NCBI GenBank assembly: GCA_002297545.1
Contig: DBLZ01000035.1
Span: 1-64,000 of the forward strand
Reading direction: 5' to 3'
Length of the DNA: 64,000 nucleotides
DNA from: Prevotellaceae bacterium UBA711
GTDB lineage: Bacteria; Bacteroidota; Bacteroidia; Bacteroidales; Bacteroidaceae
This document shows, piece after piece, positions 6,766 through 13,858 of the stretch (position 1 is the first letter of the stretch; every line of letters begins with the position of its first letter). The notes beneath the pieces are model-generated. The model saw only the letters and a program-made list of their open reading frames with translations. It had not been told where the DNA came from and did no database searches. Both the position numbers and the translations under genes were made by a program.

Positions 6766-9099
6766 TTATTTCATGAGTACCTTGCGCGCCGTGCCATCAG
6801 TGTAGCGGATGATGTTTATGCCGTGTTGGGGTTTTTGCAACTTGCGGCCGTGAAGGTCGTAGTAGCCTTCAATTTCGGGCGCGGTCTCGTTGTTCATTAC
6901 GTCATCGATGCCTGTGGGCAGGCCCAGTGTCTTGAATGTCTCCTCCTGGCCATAGGTCTTGCCAAGGGCGGTCTTTACGAAGGCGCGGAAGCAGTATGTC
7001 GTTCCGGATTCCAGGTCACGCAGTTCCACGGACATCCGCTGTCCGGTGGCAAGCACCGTATGGACGTCTTCCTCCGTAGCGGCAGGGGCCATTTCGGCAC
7101 GTATGCTTCTGGCATTCTCCTCGCTTTCGCCCTGTTTCCAATAATCGAAGCCCTGTTCCTCTATCTCGTCTGTACCGGCGAGTGCATAACCATTCAGCCT
7201 GGCCTTGTTCTCAGTCACGTTCTTTGCGCCGTAGGTCTGGACTGTGGGCTCAAAGAAGCTGAAGTCGCTGGGGTCGAATGTCACCCAGTCACCATAGTAA
7301 TATGTTCCGTCATTGGACTTGTAGAATGCTCTCACGTTGTAGTAGAATGTGGATTGCAGGTTTTTGATATACCCTTCCACTTGTCCGTCATGTATGGCGG
7401 CATAGCCTTCGTTCGGTTTCAACGATTCTGGCGCATCGTACTTCTTCCATTGGAAGCCGACACCTGTCTCCTCTTCGATTATGTTGGTTTCGGCGGCCAC
7501 GATGGCGCATGTGCTTGATACGCACTTGGGTTGTAGGGTGGTTAACTTTATCTCTGGCGATGTTGTGAAAGTCTTGCTGACGCTTTCATCGCTTCCCTCC
7601 TCTGTTCGGACGTAATAGCTGACGGTGTAGGATGTGTTCGGGGAAAGTCCTGTCAGGGTCAGTGTGTTGCCTGTGCCGTGGTCGGTAAAGCCTGTTTCTG
7701 ATACATGGGCATCGTCAACAGTGTAGCTTCCTTTGACGGATATGCTGGTAGGGCCTATATTTTCTATAGTGCAGGTTGGGTTAAGGGATGTGGTTTCGAA
7801 CGTTTTTGCTGTGCCGTAAAACCTTTTTGTTCCGAACTCGGCAAACGGCAAGAAGCTATAGCTTGTATTTGTTGCCAAACCTTGGAGTGTAACTTTGTCG
7901 TCTGTGCAATAATAGTCATTCCCGTTGTACTGGACTCCCTTTTTTGCGGGGCTCCAAATTGTATCAGACGAGGCTATCACTTCGAGTGTCATTGTTGTTT
8001 GTGTTTTACTGTCGCGGTATACATACACGCTTGGCTTTGACGTTCTTACGGTTTGCCTATAGCTTTTCTCCGTTCCGTCTTGGGTTTTGTATGTCACCAA
8101 GATATCATATGATGTGTCAGGTTCAAGATTGGTAATCTTATATGTGCCGTTTTCGTTGGGAGTAAGTTCCGAGTTACCAAATGTTAGACTTTGTAGTGTG
8201 GCGGGCACCCATTCGTTGCTTATAATAGAAAACTCTAAACTACCTAAATTCGTGTTAGACACCTTAAGGCAAAAAGGAAGTTCTATGTCTGCTACGGTAC
8301 CCCTCCAATAGGATTGAATTTTTTTAATCTCTGATTTATGTGCAAAGATGACAGAATAATCAGATACGGAAGAGTATTCGAACGTGCTGTAGGATGATAA
8401 TTTTGTAAATAGGTAAAGGCTCTTCAATTCGCAATCGTCAAATGCACCGCTACCTATACTTGTCACAGATGAAGGTATTGTAAGGGAAGACAGTCCGCTG
8501 CAACCGCAAAATGCCAAGTTCTTGATAGATGTCACTGATGATGGAATGGTGACTGATGTCAGCCCGGTACAGCCATAGAATGCCTTGCCCTCGATAGATG
8601 TCACTGATGATGGAATGGTGATTGATGTCAGCCTGGTGCAATTTTGGAATACACCGCTCTCGATAGACGTCACCGATGATGGTATGTCTACCTCATATAG
8701 CTTGCTGCAGCCACTGAACGCGTTACTACCTATACTTGTCACAGACGACGGTATGATGGCGAGGGTCAGTTCGCTGCTGTTACTGAACGCGCCACTACCT
8801 ATACTTGTCACAGACGACGGTATGCTGACGATGGTCAGTTCGCTGCAATTTTTGAACGCGTTGTCATATATACTGGTCACTTGGTAAATACAGTTATCAT
8901 ATACAATGCGGCTTGGGATAGATACTAGCCCCTTATAATAACCACCAGTACCGTATGGGTTAGGATTCGTTACACTCGCGGTTGATCTTCTTGTGTTCAA
9001 GTCATAATAAACTCCATCAATCTTTACGTAGCCATATCCGTCCATCGCGAATAGTGCTGCCACGGCCAGCAGCATGAGTTTGTGTAGTTGCTTTATCAT
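6766..9099 (-). CDS. Secreted BspA-type leucine-rich-repeat protein
   Basis: A 777-residue secreted or surface protein. I start it at the ATG at 9099, giving a clean signal peptide (MIKQLHKLMLLAVAALF). Six leucine-rich repeats of 23 residues follow, each built on IPSSVTSI-x4-AF-x-C, as in Treponema/BspA-type LRR_5 proteins. They are encoded by nearly identical 69-bp DNA repeats between about 8450 and 8890. Several beta-sandwich, fibronectin-III-like modules come next (e.g. LTLTGLSPNTSYTVSYYV). The C-terminus (YDLHGRKLQ...GINIIR...KVLMK) looks like a Bacteroidetes sorting or anchor tail. Family members bind host matrix proteins or other bacteria; the ligand here is unknown. A well-formed promoter lies about 465 bp upstream, giving a long leader. 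Confidence 0.85.
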   Translation of the reverse strand: MIKQLHKLMLLAVAALFAMDGYGYVKIDGVYYDLNTRRSTASVTNPNPYGTGGYYKGLVSIPSRIVYDNCIYQVTSIYDNAFKNCSELTIVSIPSSVTSIGSGAFSNSSELTLAIIPSSVTSIGSNAFSGCSKLYEVDIPSSVTSIESGVFQNCTRLTSITIPSSVTSIEGKAFYGCTGLTSVTIPSSVTSIKNLAFCGCSGLSSLTIPSSVTSIGSGAFDDCELKSLYLFTKLSSYSTFEYSSVSDYSVIFAHKSEIKKIQSYWRGTVADIELPFCLKVSNTNLGSLEFSIISNEWVPATLQSLTFGNSELTPNENGTYKITNLEPDTSYDILVTYKTQDGTEKSYRQTVRTSKPSVYVYRDSKTQTTMTLEVIASSDTIWSPAKKGVQYNGNDYYCTDDKVTLQGLATNTSYSFLPFAEFGTKRFYGTAKTFETTSLNPTCTIENIGPTSISVKGSYTVDDAHVSETGFTDHGTGNTLTLTGLSPNTSYTVSYYVRTEEGSDESVSKTFTTSPEIKLTTLQPKCVSSTCAIVAAETNIIEEETGVGFQWKKYDAPESLKPNEGYAAIHDGQVEGYIKNLQSTFYYNVRAFYKSNDGTYYYGDWVTFDPSDFSFFEPTVQTYGAKNVTENKARLNGYALAGTDEIEEQGFDYWKQGESEENARSIRAEMAPAATEEDVHTVLATGQRMSVELRDLESGTTYCFRAFVKTALGKTYGQEETFKTLGLPTGIDDVMNNETAPEIEGYYDLHGRKLQKPQHGINIIRYTDGTARKVLMK

Positions 9100-9563
9100 T
9101 GTTTTGTCTTGAATATGAAAAAGGCGTGTAACCATTCTTTAGCTTGCCTTTCCTTTCGGTTACCGCCAAGTGACCTACCACACAACAAGCACAGAACAGT
9201 CCACGCCATATCAGCGTGAACTTCCAGTCTGCTTGCTCTCGTATGGTGAATAATTGGCGGTATTCAAAGGAAAGAGAACAAGAGCCAAAAGCTCAATATC
9301 TATTTTATTTGTTCATTTCAAGTATGTCGGATGGAAACGCTTTTTCGGTTAAACTATTGTGCCGCATCTGCTTGTGCGGCGTTATTGTTAACAATCTGTG
9401 GGCTGACGCTCTTCCGAGTGCCATGTGTCCCCTTGCGTTTCTGTCGTTTGTTTCTGTCTGTCGCCTCCTTTCTTTATTGCGGGTACATGTATATATAAAT
9501 GGGTGGTATCTCATCAGGTGAATGTCGTGTGACATGCTATGCCATTCTGATGATACCTGCCCG

Positions 9564-9594
9564 CAAAGATACAAATAACCAGGCAAATGACAAA
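9564..9594 (-). promoter_or_regulatory. Promoter upstream of the leucine-rich-repeat gene
   Basis: On the minus strand: TTTG (9594-9591), 19 bp, TATCTTTG (9571-9564). The nearest minus-strand gene starts at 9099, so the leader would be roughly 450 nt. It closely resembles the argS promoter. Confidence 0.7.
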
Positions 9595-9757
9595 ACAATA
9601 CGCCGCTTTTCTGCGATGTGCATTCTATGCCATGTAAATGAAAATGTGGATGGATTGTCTGTTGGTTGTAGGACTAAAGTTCGATTCATCCGACATTTGG
9701 AGTGACACTCAAAATCCCCAAAGAGCAAAAAATGAGATCGAAGGCAGGCCGTCGCGA

Positions 9758-9872
9758 GACGCATATTTTTGACTCTACTGGAGTCGGGGGCTTGACTCTA
9801 TTAGACTCTCGCCCCTGACATCAGTAGACTCTCGTCCGCGTTTCTACTGGACTTTCGGATGCCCCTGAAGTT
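9758..9872. repeat. 23-bp periodic array (five units)
   Basis: Units start at 9758, 9781, 9804, 9827 and 9850, exactly 23 bp apart, each with GAC/GAG. The junction motif TCTACTG-GACTCTCG is repeated, with about 8 variable bases between motifs. The architecture resembles the 22-bp arrays elsewhere in the window, but the sequence differs. Confidence 0.6.
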
Positions 9873-10045
9873 CTTGCCTTTGCGCTCAAAGTGTATGCCG
9901 TGTGGACGCAATCATGTCTTGAATGTCGGCAGGTTGGCAGTGGTTGTAGGTGACCTTTTTGAAAGGTTGCATTCCTCGTTTTCTCGCCATGGCATAGCTC
10001 AAACAAGCTTGGCCCTGCTCATTTGACTTAACGAAAACGTTGCTA

Positions 10046-10501
10046 TTATTGCAACATTCTGCGGAACCTGTTCTTTACCATCTTGCTGTTAGACAGGCAC
10101 GCACGAAGCTCCGAAAAGACGGATTCGTCCAATACTCCAATTTTCTCTATCCTTGTTTGCCCGGCCTGTTCTTGCATGCAAAATGCCTCTGCGGGGTATA
10201 TGTCAAGGTCTGAACCGTAGACGAACGTGTTTTTCCTGAATGCAAACGGTTGGCCGTCTTCCTTGGTGGCCACAAGTTCGCCTGCCGGAAAAACGAAGAC
10301 ATTGACAATGCGTTCGGGAATGTCCAGGCATCCGCGTTTCAAGGGTCTGTCCGATGGTACATGGTCTTTTGATGTCGGCAGGCATGCCAACAGCACATTG
10401 TCATTCTGCTTCTTCAGTATGAGGAAGAACTTGTCTTTAGGCTTCGCCCCGTTTTTGAATAAAAAGGGCTTGAACAGCAGCAGGTTGCCTTCTTCAAACA
10501 T
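10046..10501 (-). CDS. Uncharacterised partner of Panacea-domain gene; candidate toxin
   Basis: A protein of 151 residues from the ATG at 10501, or 155 from 10513. Both starts fall close to the stop of the upstream Panacea gene (10494), so the two genes overlap by 8-20 bp and are translated as a pair. I do not recognise a named family. The N-terminal half has a beta-rich pattern (GNLLLFKPF, KDKFFLILKK, NVLLACLPTSKDHVP) reminiscent of a small barrel fold; the C-terminal end is basic (KMVKNRFRRML). There is no signal peptide or membrane segment. Because Panacea proteins act as antitoxins for many unrelated toxins, this tight downstream partner is a candidate toxin by position only. Confidence 0.6.
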   Translation of the reverse strand: MFEEGNLLLFKPFLFKNGAKPKDKFFLILKKQNDNVLLACLPTSKDHVPSDRPLKRGCLDIPERIVNVFVFPAGELVATKEDGQPFAFRKNTFVYGSDLDIYPAEAFCMQEQAGQTRIEKIGVLDESVFSELRACLSNSKMVKNRFRRMLQ

Positions 10502-11084
10502 GTGACGCAGCATTTAGTATGTTCGCTGTCTGCCGTATATTCAGGCTCTCCCGATAATCTTCGGCGGTACAGACAGACATCGCTTCCGTAAAATCTATCT
10601 GTTGGTCAGAGTTGTTGCATTCGTGTCTGCAGAATGCGTCCAGCAGACCCGTGCGTGCTGCCGTCTTGTACCACAAAGAGCCTTTCTTGTGAGTTAGTGC
10701 AACCAGTTCGGATGCGCTCATGTTTCCGTAATTCTTCAACACCTCGTCCATCATTTCCAGTTCGTATTCCGAGAACTCGCTGTCGTCGAAGTCCGCTATG
10801 GGATTTATGAAGGTGCCTCCGTCTCTGAACTCAGTCTTTACATAGTCTTTCAGCAGGAACGGGCCGTCCGACAGGTCTACGAATACATCTTTGGCCACGG
10901 GCCCCGCCTGCCATACCTCGAAAGGAATGGCGAGAAATGGCACATGGAATTTCAATGCCATGCGCTCCTCCATCAGGTACAGCAACTTCAGCAACTTGGT
11001 CTTACTCAAGTTGACAGTATGGCGCGCGATATATACAATCGCATTGCCGAGTTTCTGCCTCGTAGGTTCAGAGAATTTGCACAT
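10494..11084 (-). CDS. Panacea-domain (DUF4065, SocA/GepA-like) protein, candidate antitoxin
   Basis: A 196-residue protein with the Panacea/DUF4065 domain: an N-terminal helix with KLLKLLYLMEER, then FEVWQAGPVAKDVFVDL and, further on, SASELVALTHKKGSLWYKTA. I start it at the ATG at 11084, 20 bp from a well-formed promoter. The frame stays open far upstream, but that part is antisense to rpsO and typA and is not coding. PanA-type proteins are known as antitoxins that neutralise diverse toxins, and as SocA, a proteolytic adaptor. Here the gene comes first and overlaps the next one, which fits a two-gene toxin-antitoxin operon. Confidence 0.82.
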   Translation of the reverse strand: MCKFSEPTRQKLGNAIVYIARHTVNLSKTKLLKLLYLMEERMALKFHVPFLAIPFEVWQAGPVAKDVFVDLSDGPFLLKDYVKTEFRDGGTFINPIADFDDSEFSEYELEMMDEVLKNYGNMSASELVALTHKKGSLWYKTAARTGLLDAFCRHECNNSDQQIDFTEAMSVCTAEDYRESLNIRQTANILNAASHV

Positions 11085-11103
11085 AACCAACGTTTTTACA
11101 GGA

Positions 11104-11135
11104 CAAAGGTAGTCTTTTGTCTGTAATTTACCAAA
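11104..11135 (-). promoter_or_regulatory. Promoter of the Panacea gene pair
   Basis: On the minus strand: TTTG (11135-11132), 20 bp, TACCTTTG (11111-11104). The start codon at 11084 follows after a very short leader. Confidence 0.75.
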
Positions 11136-11254
11136 ATTACTGGCAAGAAATTGATATTGCCGGTGTTGGGAGGCGGTTCTGATGTATTTCTTGGGGTTTG
11201 CCAGCCGAAAATATCCGCTGACCCATGTATGTTGCCATCCAATGTGATAAAGAC

Positions 11255-11288
11255 GGAGGCCATCCCGCAATAGTGCGGGATGGCCTCC
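11255..11288 (-). terminator. rpsO terminator
   Basis: A perfect 14-bp stem, GGAGGCCATCCCGC with GCGGGATGGCCTCC, around a 6-nt loop, 35 bp after the rpsO stop. It could also stop transcription in the other direction. Confidence 0.85.
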
Positions 11289-11323
11289 AATGATTTTCTT
11301 GTCTGCGGAAGACCGCTGCGGGA

Positions 11324-11593
11324 TTACTTGCGCAAGCCCAGAGCCTTCACGATGGCACGATAGCGCTCGATGTCGCGTGCCTTCAGATAGTTGAGCAGGG
11401 CGCGGCGCTTGCCTACAAGGCCGGTCAGGGCACGCTCGGTGCTGTGGTCCTTGCGGTTCTGCTTCATGTGCTCGGTGAGGTTCTTGATGCGGAAAGTGAA
11501 CAGCGCAATCTGGCTCTCGGCGCTGCCTGTGTCGGTGGCACCCTTGCCGTAGGTGGTGAAGAGCTCGGTCTTCTTCTCTGAATTCAAATACAT
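11324..11593 (-). CDS. rpsO: 30S ribosomal protein S15
   Basis: An 89-residue S15 that binds 16S rRNA and takes part in early 30S platform assembly. Recognisable segments are GSAESQIALFTFRI, LTEHMKQNRKDHSTERAL, the conserved GKRRALLNYLK and the ending YRAIVKALGLRK. I chose the ATG at 11593; residues further upstream in the frame do not belong to S15. The gene is monocistronic, with a promoter at 11678-11708 and a strong terminator at 11255-11288. The leader of about 80 nt leaves room for the autoregulatory fold known for S15 in other bacteria, but I did not recognise one. Confidence 0.97.
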   Translation of the reverse strand: MYLNSEKKTELFTTYGKGATDTGSAESQIALFTFRIKNLTEHMKQNRKDHSTERALTGLVGKRRALLNYLKARDIERYRAIVKALGLRK

Positions 11594-11677
11594 GATGTGT
11601 GTTTGTGTATGAATTGTGTGACTTGTTTGCCGTGCAGCAACCATACGCTCGGTCACTGCCTCCGGTCAAATGCGGTG

Positions 11678-11708
11678 CAAAGGTATGAAAAATATCCTTA
11701 TCGACAAG
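11678..11708 (-). promoter_or_regulatory. rpsO promoter
   Basis: On the minus strand: CTTG (11708-11705), 19 bp, TACCTTTG (11685-11678). Confidence 0.7.
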
Positions 11709-11791
11709 CAGCCGGGACGACTTTTGTGCCTTGAACCGGTGTGATGTGTGCATTTTCCGTGCAGCAGGGCGCCAATGTGCGTATTTTTCCG

Positions 11792-11799
11792 TATCTTTG
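11792..11799 (+). promoter_or_regulatory. typA -7 element
   Basis: TATCTTTG matches TAnnTTTG. No clear TTTG lies 19-21 bp upstream. The leader to the ATG at 11898 would be about 90 nt. Confidence 0.5.
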
Positions 11800-11897
11800 T
11801 GCGTCTTTACGTGCAGGCGCGTGGGTGCGTGTGTATGTAAATAATGTGACGTAAATAAGTTAAGGAACAAAAAGATTGTAACCAAGTAGAGCAGACG

Positions 11898-13697
11898 ATG
11901 CAGAACATTCGCAACATTGCTATCATAGCCCATGTGGACCATGGCAAGACCACACTGGTGGACAAGATGCTGTTGGCCGGAAACCTCTTCCGCGATAACC
12001 AGCAGACAGGTGAACTGATGTTGGACAACAACGAGCTGGAGCGTGAGCGTGGTATAACCATCCTTTCCAAGAATGTGTCCATCATGTACAAGGACACCAA
12101 AATCAATATCATCGACACTCCGGGGCACTCGGACTTCGGCGGCGAGGTGGAGCGTGTGCTCAACATGGCCGACGGGTGCATCCTGTTGGTGGATGCCTTT
12201 GAGGGTCCCATGCCCCAGACGCGCTTTGTGTTGCAAAAGGCCTTGGAGATTGGCCTGAAGCCATTGGTGGTGGTCAACAAGGTGGACAAGCCCAACTGCC
12301 GCCCCGAGGAGGTGTACGAGATGGTCTTCGATCTGATGTGCGACCTGAATGCCACCGAGGACCAGCTGGATTTCCCCGTGATCTACGGTTCGGCCAAGAA
12401 CAACTGGATGGGCGAGGACTGGAGCAAGCCCACTACGGACATTACCTATCTCTTGGATCAGATCCTGGAGCATGTGCCGGCGCCCGAGCAACTGGATGGC
12501 ACACCGCAGATGCTGATCACCAGCCTGGATTACTCCAACTACACCGGCCGCATAGCCGTGGGCCGCGTGCATCGCGGCACGCTGCGCGAGGGCATGAACA
12601 TTACCATCGTGCACCGTGACGGCAGCAAGGAGCGCACTAAGATAAAGGAGGTACACACATTCACCGGCATGGGACGCAAGAAGACCGATGCCGTGAGCAG
12701 CGGCGACATCTGTGCCCTGATAGGCCTGGAACACTTTGAGATAGGCGACAGCATCTGTGACTACGACAATCCGGAACCCCTGCCAAGCATCAGCATAGAC
12801 GAGCCCACGATGTCTATGCTTTTCACCATCAACGACTCCCCGTTCTTCGGCAAGGAGGGCAAGTACTGCACCAGCCGCCACATACAGGATCGCCTGGACA
12901 AGGAACTGGAGAAGAACCTGGCCTTGCGCGTGTCAACCGTGGAGGGATATACCGACCGCTGGATAGTCAGCGGCCGAGGTGTGCTGCACCTGTCCGTGCT
13001 GATAGAGACCATGCGCCGCGAGGGCTACGAACTGCAGGTGGGGCAGCCGCAGGTCATCTACAAGGAGATAGACGGCGTGCGTTGCGAACCCATAGAGGAA
13101 CTGACCATCAACGTTCCCGAGGAGTTCAGCAGCAAGATGATAGACATGGTCACCCGTCGCAAGGGCGAGATGACCGGTATGGAAAGCCAGGGCGAGCGTG
13201 TGAACATAGAGTTCAACATTCCCTCCCGCGGCATCATAGGTCTGCGTACCAATGTGCTGACCGCTTCGCAGGGTGAGGCCATCATGGCACACCGGTTCAA
13301 GGAGTACCAGCCTTTCAAGGGTGAGATCAACCGCCGCACCAACGGTTCGCTCATAGCCCTGGAGAGTGGCAATGCCTATGCCTACGCCATAGACCACCTG
13401 CAGGACCGTGGAAAGTTCTTCATCGAGCCGCAGGAACAGGTCTACGCCGGCCAGGTCATAGGCGAGCATGTCCACGAGATAGACCTTGTCATAAACGTGT
13501 GCAAGGCCAAGCAACTGACCAATGTCCGCGCCAGCGGTACCGACGAGAAGGCCCATATCATTCCGGCCACCATCTTCTCCCTGGAGGAGGCTCTGGAGTA
13601 TATAAAGGCAGATGAGTACGTGGAGGTGACGCCGCACTCCATGCGCATGAGGAAGGTCATCCTTGACCATCTGGAGAGGAAACGTGCGACGAGGTAG
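11898..13697 (+). CDS. typA: Translational GTPase TypA/BipA
   Basis: A full-length 599-residue ribosome-binding GTPase of the EF-G family, involved in ribosome assembly and stress or cold adaptation. The GTPase domain carries the P-loop AHVDHGKT, the switch region ERERGITI, DTPGHSDFG and NKVD. EF-Tu-like domain 2 and EF-G-like domains III and V follow, then the TypA-specific C-terminal domain ending LDHLERKRATR. It is divergent from rpsO and probably forms its own transcription unit. A weak hairpin (13713-13742) follows. Confidence 0.97.
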   Translation: MQNIRNIAIIAHVDHGKTTLVDKMLLAGNLFRDNQQTGELMLDNNELERERGITILSKNVSIMYKDTKINIIDTPGHSDFGGEVERVLNMADGCILLVDAFEGPMPQTRFVLQKALEIGLKPLVVVNKVDKPNCRPEEVYEMVFDLMCDLNATEDQLDFPVIYGSAKNNWMGEDWSKPTTDITYLLDQILEHVPAPEQLDGTPQMLITSLDYSNYTGRIAVGRVHRGTLREGMNITIVHRDGSKERTKIKEVHTFTGMGRKKTDAVSSGDICALIGLEHFEIGDSICDYDNPEPLPSISIDEPTMSMLFTINDSPFFGKEGKYCTSRHIQDRLDKELEKNLALRVSTVEGYTDRWIVSGRGVLHLSVLIETMRREGYELQVGQPQVIYKEIDGVRCEPIEELTINVPEEFSSKMIDMVTRRKGEMTGMESQGERVNIEFNIPSRGIIGLRTNVLTASQGEAIMAHRFKEYQPFKGEINRRTNGSLIALESGNAYAYAIDHLQDRGKFFIEPQEQVYAGQVIGEHVHEIDLVINVCKAKQLTNVRASGTDEKAHIIPATIFSLEEALEYIKADEYVEVTPHSMRMRKVILDHLERKRATR

Positions 13698-13712
13698 GGG
13701 GGCGTGCAGATT

Positions 13713-13742
13713 GCAGTCACTCTCATTATGGTGAGCGACTGC
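13713..13742 (+). terminator. Possible hairpin after typA
   Basis: GCAGTC-A-CTC pairs with GAG-C-GACTGC, leaving one mismatch. There is no T-tract. Confidence 0.35.
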
Positions 13743-13752
13743 TGTCGGCCTC

Positions 13753-13855
13753 GCGCCCTTCAAGGGGGCGGCAGCCCATAGTCCCGGGGCAAGCGAAACT
13801 GCATCCCGGGGGATCGATTGGAAAAACATCATCATCGCCTTGAAAGGGCAAAAGC
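13753..13855 (-). repeat. REP-like element copy 3 (reverse, diverged)
   Basis: GCGCCCTTCAAGGGGGCGGCAGCC at the left and CGCCTTGAAAGGGCAAAAGC at the right keep the shared outline, but the centre (CCCGGGGCAAGCGAAACTGC) has diverged. It ends 4 bp before the start codon of the YfhO-like gene, as the copy at 21581-21678 ends close to the transposase start. Confidence 0.6.
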
Positions 13856-13858
13856 ATA

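Larger units (their letters stand above)
9100..10045. other. Long gene-free region (about 950 bp)
   Basis: No convincing gene on either strand. It contains the probable leader of the leucine-rich-repeat gene (9100-9557), its promoter (9564-9594), a small hairpin CCGCA/TGCGG near 9362-9378, a 23-bp periodic array (9758-9872), and AT-rich DNA beyond the putative toxin gene. Confidence 0.6.

Noticed and set aside
9305..9764. Small genes in the region left of the 23-bp array
   Set aside because: Frames of 75-101 residues start upstream of, or run through, the promoter at 9564-9594 and have no recognisable features.
10494..12881. A 795-residue minus-strand open frame across the Panacea gene, rpsO and half of typA
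   Set aside because: Only the last 196 residues match a family. The rest is antisense to rpsO/typA codons and crosses two promoters and a terminator.
12933..13835. A 300-residue minus-strand frame opposite typA
   Set aside because: Antisense to a well-conserved gene; no motif or promoter.
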